A stretch of DNA of 64,000 bases. Source: Ancylobacter vacuolatus. Its GTDB lineage: Bacteria > Pseudomonadota > Alphaproteobacteria > Rhizobiales > Xanthobacteraceae. Where the stretch lies: NCBI RefSeq assembly GCF_030813595.1, contig NZ_JAUSUH010000002.1:372001-436000 (forward strand), read 5' to 3'. Shown in pieces: positions 28,208 through 37,497 of the stretch (positions are counted from its first letter, which is position 1; every line of letters starts with the position of its first letter). Under the pieces are notes generated by a model. It was not told the DNA's origin. It saw only the letters and a list, made by a program, of their open reading frames with translations, and searched no databases. Both the position numbers and the translations under genes were made by a program.

Positions 28208-28771
28208 ATGGAAACCCTGGCCGACACCGAGACCCGCGCCTTTTCCCCCAGGGATCTTCGCGCGACGTTCGGCCTGTTCCCCACCGGGGTGACCATCATC
28301 ACCGCCGTCGTCGGCGGGGAGCGGATCGCGGCGACCGTCAGTTCCTTTGGGTCGCTGTCACTGGACCCGCCGCTGCTCTTGTTCAGCATTGGGCGACATT
28401 CCAAGGTCTTCGCCGCCTGGAACAGCGTCACCCATTTCGCCGTCAACGTCCTCGACCAGTCGCAGAAGGAGCTGTCCGCCCGATTCGGTCGGGCGCAGCT
28501 CGATAAATGGGAAGGGGTGCGGACCCTTCGCGGCGACGCCACCGGCGCGAGCCTGTTCCCCGACGCGCTGGCCTGGTTCGAGTGTGAGACCTACCGCATC
28601 TATGAGGGCGGCGATCACATCATCACCGTCGGCCGGATTGTCGCGATGGCGCGCCGCCCCTCGGCTTCGGCCGATCCGCTCGTGTTCTTCGGCGGGAGTT
28701 ATCGCCGCCTCGACCCCGAGGCGCGGAGCGAGCCGACCCCGCACGATGCCTATTGGACCTATGGCTGGTGA
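28208..28771 (+). CDS. flavin reductase, HpaC-like partner of the oxygenase
   Basis: The 187-residue protein of the flavin_reduct family has FPTGVTIITA, the FMN/FAD-binding stretch ATVSSFGSLSLDPPLLLFSIGRHSKVF and the terminal GGSYRRL motif. It supplies reduced flavin to the upstream HpaB-type oxygenase and perhaps to the NtaA-like enzyme. A GGGAGG sequence eight bases before the ATG is a good ribosome-binding site. Its last 13 bp overlap the end of the convergent FMN hydroxyacid dehydrogenase gene. Confidence 0.9.
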   Translation: METLADTETRAFSPRDLRATFGLFPTGVTIITAVVGGERIAATVSSFGSLSLDPPLLLFSIGRHSKVFAAWNSVTHFAVNVLDQSQKELSARFGRAQLDKWEGVRTLRGDATGASLFPDALAWFECETYRIYEGGDHIITVGRIVAMARRPSASADPLVFFGGSYRRLDPEARSEPTPHDAYWTYGW

Positions 28772-30024
28772 GCGGCACCGCCGGCGCGCATTGAACGTGT
28801 CTCCACCTTGCCGAGATCGGCGCATGTGCTCACGCCGATCTGGCACAGGGTCCGGCGCACATCCTCGCGCAGCAGCCTGATCAGGAAGTCGCCGCCCTCC
28901 TCGCCCAGAGCCGCCACGGCATAGAGGAAGGGCCGGCCAAGAAAGGCCATGTCGGCCCCGCAGGCGAGCGCCCGCACCACATCGAGCCCGCTGCGCACCC
29001 CGCTATCGACCATCACCGCCCCATCGCCCCCGGCGGCGCGGACCTTCGGCAGCATGTCGAGGCTGGCCGGCGCAGCGTCGAAGGTGCGGCCACCATGGTT
29101 CGAGACGAGGATCCCGTCCGCGCCCACCGCCCGCGCCTCGCGCGCGTCCGCCGGATGCAGCACGCCCTTGACGACGAGCCGGCCGGGCCACCGGTCGCGG
29201 ATACGCCGGACGAGAGCCCAGCTGAAGCCGCCCTCGATCGCGGTGGCGGCGAAACGCACGAGGTCTGCCGGGGTGGCCGGGCCGTCCACATAGGGACGCA
29301 GCGATTCGCAGCCGGGAGGCCCGGCCCTCAGCATGTCCGCCAGCCAGCGCGGGCGACCGAGCATCTGCAGCAGGGCGGCCGGCCCGGGACGGAAGGGCAC
29401 GGCGAGCCGGTTGCGGACATCCTGGGGGCGATGGGCCCGAACGGGCGTATCGAGTGTCAGCACCAGCGTTTGGACGCCGAGCTCGCCCGCCCGGCGCATC
29501 AGATCGAAGGTGCAGCGGTGATCGTTGTGGGGAAGGCCGAAGAGCTGGAACCACAGGACGTCCGGCGCGATCCGGCCGATCGTCTCGAGGCCCGCACTGG
29601 CCGCCGTCGACAGCACATAGGGAATGTTGGCCGCCTGCGCGGCGCGGGCGAGACTTTCTTCCAGCTTCGGACGCACCAGCGCCCCCAGCCCCATCGGCGC
29701 GATGCCGAAGGGCGAGGCATAGTCCCGCCCGAACAGCGACACGGAAAGCGACGGCTCACACCGGCCGAAGCCGTGACGCGGCAGCAGCGCGATGTCATCG
29801 AAGGCCGCGCGGTTTCGGCGAACCACGGCATTGTCGCCGCATCCGGCCTCGACCGTCGCCATCACGAAGGACGGAAGCCGCGCCCGCGCGCCCTCGACAA
29901 GGTCCGCCACACATGGGTAGCGCGCCTCGCGCGCGGCCTGCCGGCGTTGGGCGGAACGCGAAAGAGCCCCGGCCGGCGGATTCACCCGGCGCCTCCCAAG
30001 CCCTCGCGCGCGGTGGCCGTGCAC
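28759..30024 (-). CDS. FMN-dependent alpha-hydroxy acid oxidase (copy 3)
   Basis: The protein has up to 421 residues and is the third paralogue. The FMN core PFGIAPMGLGAL, LWFQLFGLP and the active-site histidine in VSNHGGRTFD are present. QLD of the usual signature is TFD here, a mild departure that may alter substrate choice. The first ATG is used, but a GTG 13 codons in (29985) would give a more standard N-terminus. It ends the operon holding the two small molybdenum hydroxylase subunits and the binding protein. The convergent gene overlaps its end by 13 bp. Confidence 0.84.
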   Translation of the reverse strand: MHGHRARGLGRRRVNPPAGALSRSAQRRQAAREARYPCVADLVEGARARLPSFVMATVEAGCGDNAVVRRNRAAFDDIALLPRHGFGRCEPSLSVSLFGRDYASPFGIAPMGLGALVRPKLEESLARAAQAANIPYVLSTAASAGLETIGRIAPDVLWFQLFGLPHNDHRCTFDLMRRAGELGVQTLVLTLDTPVRAHRPQDVRNRLAVPFRPGPAALLQMLGRPRWLADMLRAGPPGCESLRPYVDGPATPADLVRFAATAIEGGFSWALVRRIRDRWPGRLVVKGVLHPADAREARAVGADGILVSNHGGRTFDAAPASLDMLPKVRAAGGDGAVMVDSGVRSGLDVVRALACGADMAFLGRPFLYAVAALGEEGGDFLIRLLREDVRRTLCQIGVSTCADLGKVETRSMRAGGAAHQP

Positions 30025-30069
30025 AGTACCGGGCGGCGAGGGAATCCGCGCCGCCGCATCGCCAGCCGC

Positions 30070-30873
30070 TCAGCCGGCCGCAAGCGCGGCCACCGCGCGC
30101 CGCGTCATCACAGCCGCCAGATGCGCCCGATAGGCGCCGTCGCCGTGCATATCGGCGATCATGTCGTCGGCGGAAAGCGCCAGCCCGTCTAGCGCCGTCG
30201 GGGCGAAGACGGCCGTCAGGGCTTCCTCGGCGTCGATCCAGCGGAAAACGCCATCCTGGCCCGCGCCGGTGATCGCCACCCGAACCCCCTCACCCGCCCG
30301 CGCCACAAAGGCGCCCGCCATCGCGTAACGCGAGGCCGGATTGGCAAATTTGCGGTAGGCTGCCGCTGCGGGCACTGGAAAGGAGACGGCGGTGACGATC
30401 TCGTCCTCCTCCAGCGCCGTCTCGAACAGGCCGCAGAAGAACGCCTCCGCCGGCAGGGCCCGGCGGTCGGTGCGAATGGTGGCCCCCAGCGCAAGGCAGG
30501 CGGCGGGATAGTCGGCGGACGGGTCATTATTGGCGACCGAGCCGCCAAGGGTGCCCCTGTTACGCACGGCGGGATCGCCGATGAGGCCGGCAAGCTCGGC
30601 GAGGGCCGGTACCGCCCGACGAATCTCAGGCGACGCGGCGACATCGGCATGGCGCGTCATGGCGCCGATCGTCACCGCCTGCGGCGTGACCTCGATGCCC
30701 GCCAGCCCGGGGATACTTCCAAGGTCGATGAGGTCGCCGGGCGCCGCCAAGCGCTGCTTGAGGGTTGGAATCAGCGTCTGGCCGCCGGCGAGAAACTTCG
30801 CGTCGCCGCTATCGCGGGCACGCATGAGCGCCTCTTCGATCCGGTCCGGCCGATGGTAATTGAACGCGAACAT
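30070..30873 (-). CDS. molybdenum hydroxylase, FAD-binding medium subunit
   Basis: This 267-residue protein of the CoxM/NdhF/XdhB type opens with FAFNYHRPDRIEEAL and has the two FAD pyrophosphate motifs KFLAGGQTLIP and NRGTLGGSVANNDPSADYP. It passes electrons between the iron-sulfur subunit and an outside acceptor. Its gene lies between the 2Fe-2S subunit (17 bp upstream) and an FMN hydroxyacid dehydrogenase. No large subunit is adjacent; the only one in the window is at 11.0-13.3 kb. Confidence 0.88.
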   Translation of the reverse strand: MFAFNYHRPDRIEEALMRARDSGDAKFLAGGQTLIPTLKQRLAAPGDLIDLGSIPGLAGIEVTPQAVTIGAMTRHADVAASPEIRRAVPALAELAGLIGDPAVRNRGTLGGSVANNDPSADYPAACLALGATIRTDRRALPAEAFFCGLFETALEEDEIVTAVSFPVPAAAAYRKFANPASRYAMAGAFVARAGEGVRVAITGAGQDGVFRWIDAEEALTAVFAPTALDGLALSADDMIADMHGDGAYRAHLAAVMTRRAVAALAAG

Positions 30874-30890
30874 GGCCTACCTGCCCCGGC

Positions 30891-31391
<501 letters not shown>

Positions 31392-31473
31392 CGCCAACTC
31401 TCCATTGGCTGAGCCGGCAGGTCCGCCGGCGCGGCATGCGCCACCGGCCCTGTCGGTTCCACAGGCAACGCGG

Positions 31474-32433
31474 TCACGGGACGAGATCAATGATCGCCTT
31501 AGCCTGCTCGGGCGTGAGCGGCTGTTCAATGAACTTGTTGGTCACGGCCCATTTGACCGACTCGTCGAAGCCCTTCACCGGCGCGAAGCGCAGCTTGTCG
31601 CGGTTGTAGAACTTGAGCGCCTCCTTTGCCGTGGAGAGGTCGATCTTGTTGAGCGCCGCGAACATCTTGGCCGACTCGTCGGGGTTGGCATAGGCCCAGT
31701 CGATGCACTCATTGAGGACCATGAAGAATTTTTCCGCCACCGGGCGGCGATTCTTCAGGAAATCATCGCTCGCAATATTCACGCGGGCGGAGATTTCGCG
31801 CTGGCTTTCAACCACGTCGCCGCTGAACAGCACGCGGATCTCGCCCTTGGCCACGGCATCGAGGCCCGACGGCGGAACGGAATAGCCGACATCGACCTGC
31901 CCGCTCATGGTCATGGTGCGCGTCGCGTCCATGCCGCCGGACGAGACCGGGGTGAAGTCGAGCTTGCGCTCGGCCTTGAGCCCCAGCAGCACCGCCTCGG
32001 TCGCCCCGCCCGGGCGGGGATAGGCGACCTTCTTGCCGGCAATGTCCTCGATCGTCTTGATCGGGCTGTTGACCGGCACATAGAAGAAGGTGTCGTTCTG
32101 CCCGACGAATTCGGAGCCGACGATCTTGATCGGCGCGCCCTTCACGAAGGCGGCGATGGCGGCGGACGTGCCGGGCGAATAGCCGATGTCCATTCCGCCG
32201 GCGATCACCGCCTGCACCGTTTCCGATCCACCGCGGGTCGGGGTGATGCGGACATCGAGCCCCGCTTTCTCAAACGCGCCGCGATCTTTGCAGAAGGTCG
32301 GCTGGGAGGTGTCCCACAGGCCGACCCAGGAGACCGCCACCTTCACCGTATCCGCCGCCGAAGCCGGCATCGGAAGTCCGCAGGCCGCCAGGGCGGCGAA
32401 GAAGGCCAGGCTCTTACCAACAGGCTTTAGCAT
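31474..32433 (-). CDS. ABC transporter substrate-binding protein, NMT1/SsuA-like
   Basis: The 319-residue periplasmic protein has a clear signal peptide ([12 protein letters not shown], then a hydrophobic stretch and cleavage after PASA-AD). The mature part follows the taurine/nitrate/thiamine-precursor-binding pattern, with [29 protein letters not shown] and [16 protein letters not shown]. The chosen ATG follows AGAGGGGA. It heads a four-gene operon with two molybdenum hydroxylase subunits and an FMN enzyme. It is the only binding protein matching the SsuC-like permeases at 13.4-15.1 kb and the SsuB-like ATPase at 38.8 kb. Confidence 0.86.
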   Translation of the reverse strand: MLKPVGKSLAFFAALAACGLPMPASAADTVKVAVSWVGLWDTSQPTFCKDRGAFEKAGLDVRITPTRGGSETVQAVIAGGMDIGYSPGTSAAIAAFVKGAPIKIVGSEFVGQNDTFFYVPVNSPIKTIEDIAGKKVAYPRPGGATEAVLLGLKAERKLDFTPVSSGGMDATRTMTMSGQVDVGYSVPPSGLDAVAKGEIRVLFSGDVVESQREISARVNIASDDFLKNRRPVAEKFFMVLNECIDWAYANPDESAKMFAALNKIDLSTAKEALKFYNRDKLRFAPVKGFDESVKWAVTNKFIEQPLTPEQAKAIIDLVP

Positions 32434-32840
32434 CGAAGTTCCCCTCTTTTTTAAACACAATGCGTCGCCAAGGAGTGTGAATGTGGACGCTGTCCGGCAC
32501 CTCTCGAAGGACAAATCCTGGATAAATAGGTACATATTCTAGGTAAATATCAAGCTTAAAATAGGAGCTTTAATGCCGAACGGTTGAGCATAGGGCCTCC
32601 CGTTATGCGCTGCCACGGCGTCGCCCGCACCTGTCGTGTCGCTCCGAGGCCGGTCCGCTGCAATCGCACAGCACGCCCGGCGCGCGAAAGCGATGCAAGA
32701 ATAGGCATGCCTCGAAATCCGCACGCCGGCGGGCTGTTCGCCTTCTTGACCTCCGCTAAAAAAGCTTCATTATTTATCTATCCAGTGAATGTTTATCGCC
32801 TGGGCACCGAAGCGCCGGATCGTGGCAGGGATTTAATTTG
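32434..32840. promoter_or_regulatory. divergent regulatory region with 13-bp tandem repeat
   Basis: This 407-bp gap has no gene. Two tandem 13-mers beginning TAGGTA (32527-32539 and 32540-32552) agree at about ten positions and lie where the minus-strand promoter for the binding-protein operon would be. On the plus strand TTGACC (32746-32751) with TTATTT (32770-32775) 18 bp later is a plausible promoter for the TPP enzyme. A small hairpin of GCATAGGG with CCC-GT-TATGC occurs at 32588-32608; its role is unknown. Confidence 0.45.
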
Positions 32841-34625
32841 ATGAACCTGATCAACAACGTGACCGAGGGCCAGCCCCTGACCAGCGCCAGCCAGCCGGAG
32901 CAGCCGACCGGCATTGATGCTGCCGCGCCCCAGGCCTGGGGCAGCGACCGCATCGCCGCCCTGCTGTCCCAGCTCGACATGCCCTATCTCTGTCTCAACC
33001 CCGGATCGAGCTTTCGCGGCCTGCATGACAGCGTGGTCAATTATCTCGGCAACACCTCGCCGCAGATGCTGGTCTGTCTGCATGAGGAACACGCGGTGGC
33101 CATCGCCCATGGCTATGCCAAGGCCACCGGCAAGCCGCTCGCGGTGGCGCTGCACGCCAATGTCGGCTTGATGCACGCGACCATGTCGATCTTCAACGCC
33201 TGGTGCGACCGCCTGCCGATGCTGGTGCTCGGCGCTACCGGCCCGGTGGATGCCGCCAAGCGCCGGCCCTTCATCGACTGGATCCACACCATGCGCGATC
33301 AGGGCGCGCTGGTGCGCTCCTACACCAAATGGGACGACCAGCCGGCCTCGGTCGAGGCGACGGAGGAGGCGCTGCTGCGCGCGATGCAGATCGCCCGCAC
33401 CGAACCGCAGGGCCCGGTTTACATCAATCTCGACGCCGAGGTTCAGGAGGCTCCCTATGCCGCCGGCCGCCCGATGCCAGATCTCGGGCGCTATCGCCCG
33501 GTTCCCGCCCCCGCCCCGGATCCGACGATGCTGGAAGAGGCCGCCCGCCTGCTCACCGGCGCCCGGCGCCCGGCCATATTAATGGGCCGCGCCACCCGCG
33601 ACCCGGCGGATTGGGACCGGCGCGTGCGGCTGGCGGAGAGCCTCGGCGCGATGGTGATCACCGACCTCAAGGTCGGCGCGGCCTTCCCCACCGCCCACCC
33701 CCTGCATTGCGCCGCGCCGGGCATGTCGCTCAGCAAGGCGGCGATCGCCAGGCTGACCGAGGCCGATGTCGTGCTGTCGCTGGACTGGGTGGACCTCGCC
33801 GGCTTCATCAGCACGGTGTGGCCCAACGGCCCCTGCCCCGCCAAGATCGTACTGGCCTCGGTGGACCACCATGTCCATAACGGCTTCAGCTTCGATCACA
33901 TGGCGCTGCCGCCGGTCGACCTGCATTTTGCGACCACGCCGGAGGCGTTCACCGCCGCCCTGCTGGAGCGCCTGCCCGCGCCCACGCGCAGTTACACGGT
34001 CACGCCCCGCCGGCCGGCCGCCCCCGCGCGCGGCGACGAGTTGAGCCTCGCCGATATCGCCTATGCGCTCGACCACGCGGCCGAGGGCCGGCCGGTCTGC
34101 CTGTCGCGCCTGCCGCTAGGCTGGGACGGCGCGCTGATGGATTTCAACCACCCGCTCGACCAGCTCGGCCATTCCGGTGGCGGCGGCGTCGGGTCGGGGC
34201 CGGGCATGGCGGTCGGCTCGGCGCTCGCTCTTCTGGGCAGCGGGCGGCTGCCGGTGGCGGTGCTGGGCGACGGCGACACGCTGATGGGCGTCACCGCCAT
34301 CTGGACCGCCGTGCACTACAACATTCCGATGCTCGTCATTTCCGCCAATAACCGCTCCTATTTCAATGATGAGCTGCACCAGGAGCGCGTTGCCCGCCGC
34401 CGCAGCCGGCCGGTGGAGAATCGCTGGATCGGCCAGCGCATCGCCGATCCCGAGCCCGACATCGCCAAGATGGCGGAAGCCCAGGGTGCGCTGGGATTTG
34501 GTCCGATCTGCGATCCCGACGCATTGCGGGTCGCGATGAAAGCGGCGGTCGAGGCGGTCGTCGCCGGTAAGGTGGCCGTGCTCGATGTGCATATCGGTCC
34601 CGGCTATGCGGGGAGCGGCGGCTGA
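32841..34625 (+). CDS. TPP-dependent decarboxylase/lyase-like enzyme (copy 2)
   Basis: The 594-residue paralogue of the enzyme at 15.1 kb shares LNPGSSFRGLHDSVVNYLGN, the catalytic-glutamate segment LHEEHAVAIAHGYAKATGK and the PP-domain motif VLGDGDTLMG ... VISANNRSYF. Its central linker is shorter and lacks the Pro-Ala run. The ATG follows GCAGGGA at moderate distance; a TTG three bases earlier is also possible. It is paired directly with an aldehyde dehydrogenase gene 45 bp downstream, repeating the decarboxylase/aldehyde-dehydrogenase pairing of the other copy. Confidence 0.8.
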   Translation: MNLINNVTEGQPLTSASQPEQPTGIDAAAPQAWGSDRIAALLSQLDMPYLCLNPGSSFRGLHDSVVNYLGNTSPQMLVCLHEEHAVAIAHGYAKATGKPLAVALHANVGLMHATMSIFNAWCDRLPMLVLGATGPVDAAKRRPFIDWIHTMRDQGALVRSYTKWDDQPASVEATEEALLRAMQIARTEPQGPVYINLDAEVQEAPYAAGRPMPDLGRYRPVPAPAPDPTMLEEAARLLTGARRPAILMGRATRDPADWDRRVRLAESLGAMVITDLKVGAAFPTAHPLHCAAPGMSLSKAAIARLTEADVVLSLDWVDLAGFISTVWPNGPCPAKIVLASVDHHVHNGFSFDHMALPPVDLHFATTPEAFTAALLERLPAPTRSYTVTPRRPAAPARGDELSLADIAYALDHAAEGRPVCLSRLPLGWDGALMDFNHPLDQLGHSGGGGVGSGPGMAVGSALALLGSGRLPVAVLGDGDTLMGVTAIWTAVHYNIPMLVISANNRSYFNDELHQERVARRRSRPVENRWIGQRIADPEPDIAKMAEAQGALGFGPICDPDALRVAMKAAVEAVVAGKVAVLDVHIGPGYAGSGG

Positions 34626-34670
34626 CGCCCCGACGGTTCGCGCCTGCCTCGTCGCTCCTTCCTTAGGAAA

Positions 34671-36134
34671 ATGACCATGCCGACCTATACCGACGTGCTC
34701 CCCCACCATCGCAATCTCTATTATGGCGGCCAGTGGCTCAAGGCGGGGAGCGGAAAGACCGACACCACCATCAACCCCGCGACCGGCGAGTCGCTGGGAA
34801 GCTGGGCGGTGGCCGATGCGACCGATGTCGATGCCGCCGTGCGCAAGGCGCTGGAAGGGTTCCGCGTCTGGCGCGCGGTGAAGCCGGCGGATCGCGCCGT
34901 CATCCTGCGGCAGGCGGCGCAGGTGATCCGCGACCATGCCGAGGAGATCGCCTTGATCGATTCCGCCGATTCCGGCGGGCCCTACCGGCGGATGATCCGC
35001 GATTCGGAAGGCGGGGCCGCCGCCTTCGAGTTCTTCGCCGGCCTCGTGACGGAAATGAAGGGCTCGACCCTTCCACTCGGCGACGACACGCTGAACTACA
35101 CGATGCGCGAGCCGCTCGGCGTGGTGGTGCGCATCAATGCCTATAACCACCCCTTCCTGTTCGCCGCCTCGCGCGCGGCGGCGCCCCTGGCGGCCGGCAA
35201 TGCGCTTATCATCAAGCCACCGGATCAGGCCCCGCTGTCGACCCTGCGCCTCGCCGAACTGATCGGGCCGCTCTTCCCGCCCGGCGTCATCAACGTGCTG
35301 ACCGGCGGGCGCGAATGCGGCGAGGCGCTGGTCGAGCACCCGCTCGTCGCCAAGGTGGCGCTGATCGGCTCGGTGCCGACCGGCAAGGCCATCGCCCGCG
35401 CCGCCGCCGGCACGCTGAAGAAAGTCGGGCTCGAACTCGGCGGCAAGAACGCGCTCATCGCCTATCCCGACAGCGATCCGGCCAAGGTGGCGGCCGGCGC
35501 CGTCAACGGCATGAACTTCACCTGGTGCGGGCAGTCCTGCGGCTCCACCTCGCGAATCTTCCTTCACGACAACATCCATGATGAGGTGGTGGAGGGCATC
35601 CTCAAGGCGGTCGAGGCCTACCGGTTCGGCCTGCCCACCGACGAGGCGACGCAGATGGGGTGCATGATCAGCGCGCAGCAGCTGAGCAAGACCGAGCATT
35701 ATGTCGCCCTCGCCCTGAAGGAAGGCGCGCGGCTCGTCGCTGGCGGCGCCCGGCCCAGCGACCCGATCTATTCCCGCGGTTTCTTCTATCCTCCGACCGT
35801 GTTCACAGACGTGACGCCGGACATGACCATCGCCCGCGAGGAAGTGTTCGGGCCGGTGATGTCGATCCTGCGCTGGCGCGACGAGGACGCGATGATCGAG
35901 GCGGTGAACCGCTCCGAACTCGGCCTCACCGCCTCGATCTGGACCCGGAACCTTGCCACGGCGCATCGGGCGGCGGCGCGGGTGGAAGCCGGCTATATCT
36001 GGATCAACGGCAGCAGCACCCACACGCTGGGCGCGCCGTTCGGCGGCTACAAGCAGTCCGGCCTCGGCCGCGAGGAATCGCTGGAAGAGCTGCTGGAATG
36101 CACCCAGCTCAAGAACATCAACGTCTCGCTCTGA
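34671..36134 (+). CDS. NAD(P)-dependent aldehyde dehydrogenase (betaine/benzaldehyde type, copy 2)
   Basis: The 487-residue enzyme has the cofactor motif AYNHPFLFAASRAA, LIGSVPTGKAIARAA, the general base in LELGGKNALI and the catalytic cysteine in WCGQSCGSTSRIF. It differs considerably from the copy at 16.9 kb, so the two aldehyde dehydrogenases were recruited separately even though the TPP enzymes are paralogues. It likely oxidises the aldehyde made by the upstream TPP enzyme. A second ATG six bases in is an equally good start. Confidence 0.88.
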   Translation: MTMPTYTDVLPHHRNLYYGGQWLKAGSGKTDTTINPATGESLGSWAVADATDVDAAVRKALEGFRVWRAVKPADRAVILRQAAQVIRDHAEEIALIDSADSGGPYRRMIRDSEGGAAAFEFFAGLVTEMKGSTLPLGDDTLNYTMREPLGVVVRINAYNHPFLFAASRAAAPLAAGNALIIKPPDQAPLSTLRLAELIGPLFPPGVINVLTGGRECGEALVEHPLVAKVALIGSVPTGKAIARAAAGTLKKVGLELGGKNALIAYPDSDPAKVAAGAVNGMNFTWCGQSCGSTSRIFLHDNIHDEVVEGILKAVEAYRFGLPTDEATQMGCMISAQQLSKTEHYVALALKEGARLVAGGARPSDPIYSRGFFYPPTVFTDVTPDMTIAREEVFGPVMSILRWRDEDAMIEAVNRSELGLTASIWTRNLATAHRAAARVEAGYIWINGSSTHTLGAPFGGYKQSGLGREESLEELLECTQLKNINVSL

Positions 36135-36150
36135 GCCCGGCCCTTGTCGG

Positions 36151-36182
36151 GAGCGGCGGCCGCGCTTCCGCGGCCGCCCTTC
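36151..36182. terminator. bidirectional hairpin terminator between ALDH and MarR genes
   Basis: A perfect 10-bp GC-rich stem (GGCGGCCGCG at 36155-36164 with its complement at 36169-36178) encloses a CTTC tetraloop and lies between the convergent aldehyde dehydrogenase and MarR genes. No T-tract follows, so termination efficiency is uncertain. Confidence 0.6.
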
Positions 36183-36192
36183 CCTCCGGGGT

Positions 36193-36684
36193 TCAGGCGT
36201 CGAGGCGTTCGCGGGCGTCGGCCCGGCCGCTGGACTGAGGATACTCCGCGAGCAGAGCGTCGGTGATGTCGTCGAGCACCGCGAACAGAGCCTCGACATC
36301 CTTCGGCTTCAGGTTCTTGCGCGCGCACAGATTCACCACGCGGGCCCGCTCCAGCAGCACCGGCTTCAGCGCGAGCCCCGCCTCGGTGAGGTAGACGTTG
36401 ATCTTGCGGCGGTCCTTCGGGTTGCGGACCCGCCGCACGAAGCTGAGCCGCTCCAGCTCGTCGAGAATGGTGGTCGACGAGGCCGTCTCGATGCCGACGG
36501 CACGGGAGAGTTCAGCCTGGGTGGGGCCGTCATTCTCCCAGAGCTTCTGAAGATGCACGAACTGGCCGAAGGACACGTCGACCTTGGCGAGTTCGTGACG
36601 AAAGGCCCGGCTGAACGCCATGTGGGCCCGCCGAAGGTGCCAGCCTATCCCGATTTCGGCCTGCTTCTCATCCGCCTCCGACAT
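36193..36684 (-). CDS. MarR family transcriptional regulator (first)
   Basis: The 163-residue regulator has a winged helix around residues 50-110: TQAELSRAVGIETASSTTIL is the recognition helix region and RRVRNPKDRRKINVYLTEAG is the basic wing. The N-terminal part (HLRRAHMAFSRAFRHEL) forms the dimer helices. It is divergent from the Rieske/amidohydrolase operon with 110 bp between starts, and that gap contains a perfect AAGGCGCCTT palindrome plus a second near copy inside the promoter. It probably represses its own gene and that operon, released by an aromatic ligand. Confidence 0.88.
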   Translation of the reverse strand: MSEADEKQAEIGIGWHLRRAHMAFSRAFRHELAKVDVSFGQFVHLQKLWENDGPTQAELSRAVGIETASSTTILDELERLSFVRRVRNPKDRRKINVYLTEAGLALKPVLLERARVVNLCARKNLKPKDVEALFAVLDDITDALLAEYPQSSGRADARERLDA

Positions 36685-36724
36685 TCCGCCTCCTGTGTTT
36701 GACGGCTCCCACTAGCCAAAACGT

Positions 36725-36771
36725 AAGGCGCCTTGTCAATTGACTCAGATCAAAAGGCGACTTATTATAAT
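36725..36771 (+). promoter_or_regulatory. promoter with two AAGGCG(C/A)CTT operator copies
   Basis: AAGGCGCCTT at 36725-36734 is a perfect palindrome; AAGGCGACTT at 36754-36763 matches nine of ten bases. On the plus strand TTGACT (36740-36745) and TATTAT (36763-36768) are separated by 17 bp, a near-consensus promoter. The second operator copy lies in the spacer and the first just upstream of -35, where bound MarR dimers would block RNA polymerase. Confidence 0.65.
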
Positions 36772-36794
36772 GTACCTTATTGTATGAGGCCCTC

Positions 36795-37160
36795 ATGAAC
36801 GAGCTGTATGTTTGCAAGGTCGGCGAACTCGACGATGGCGGGGTCCGTATCGTCGGCGAGCCGGGCCATCGGATCGGCGTCATGCTGCATGACGGAGAGT
36901 ACCTCGCGTATCTCAACCGCTGCCCGCATCAGGGCGGCCCCGCCTGCGAAGGGATGCGCATCCCCCAGGTCCAGGATGTCATCGACGAGGCTGGGCTGTT
37001 CGTTGGCCAGCGCTACGATGAGTCCGACCTTCACATTGTGTGCCCGTGGCACGGCTATGAATTCCACATCAAGACCGGCGAGCATGTCTGCAATTCGGCG
37101 GTGCGGCTGCGCAAATACGCCACGGTCGTGCGGGAGGGCGGAATCTATGTCCAGTATTGA
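36795..37160 (+). CDS. stand-alone Rieske [2Fe-2S] protein
   Basis: This 121-residue protein carries the two Rieske cluster motifs: RCPHQGGPAC near residue 37 and VCPWHGYEF near residue 80. The spacing between them is enlarged by a segment QVQDVIDEAGLFVG, common in ferredoxin-type Rieske proteins of catabolic operons. No dioxygenase large subunit is encoded nearby, so it may be an electron carrier for another oxidoreductase or a sensor-like partner of the amidohydrolase. ATG with GAGG eight bases upstream is preferred to a TTG five codons earlier. Confidence 0.85.
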   Translation: MNELYVCKVGELDDGGVRIVGEPGHRIGVMLHDGEYLAYLNRCPHQGGPACEGMRIPQVQDVIDEAGLFVGQRYDESDLHIVCPWHGYEFHIKTGEHVCNSAVRLRKYATVVREGGIYVQY

Positions 37161-37497
37161 CCTGGGCCTGATCCCGACCGCCGAGCTCGCGGCCGAGCTT
37201 ACCCGGCGCTTCAGCGCGGCAGCGGAGTGCGATGTGGCACGCGTCGCCAGCGACGATGTGGGCATGGTGCTCGCCCACGCCATCCGCCTGCTGGCGGAGC
37301 GCGCGCAACAGGGCCTGCCGCCCTGTACCTTTCCCGGCAACAACACGCTCTCGGCGACCGATGCGGTGATCGCCTGCACCGCCCTGCTCGAGAGCGTCGA
37401 ACTCGCCGTCTTTGAACTCGCCGCCTGGCAGGCCGTCTCCAATATCGGCTCCAGCCGGCTCGCACGCCCTTTGCCTGTTACGGAGCCGGGTCGATGA
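37147..37497 (+). CDS. small protein of unknown function in the Rieske operon
   Basis: This 116-residue protein is not recognised. It overlaps the Rieske gene by 14 bp and the amidohydrolase gene by 4 bp, so all three are likely translated together. Residues 5-60 look helical (AELAAELTRRFSAAAE, MVLAHAIRLLAERA), followed by a short loop with one cysteine in PPCTFPGNN and a further helix. It has no signal peptide or membrane segment. Tight coupling suggests a subunit or chaperone for the Rieske protein or the amidohydrolase. Confidence 0.7.
   Translation: MSSIDLGLIPTAELAAELTRRFSAAAECDVARVASDDVGMVLAHAIRLLAERAQQGLPPCTFPGNNTLSATDAVIACTALLESVELAVFELAAWQAVSNIGSSRLARPLPVTEPGR

Noticed and set aside
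34116-36299. A 727-codon minus-strand frame opposite the TPP enzyme and aldehyde dehydrogenase
   Set aside because: It is complementary to two clear genes and shows no domain or ribosome-binding site.
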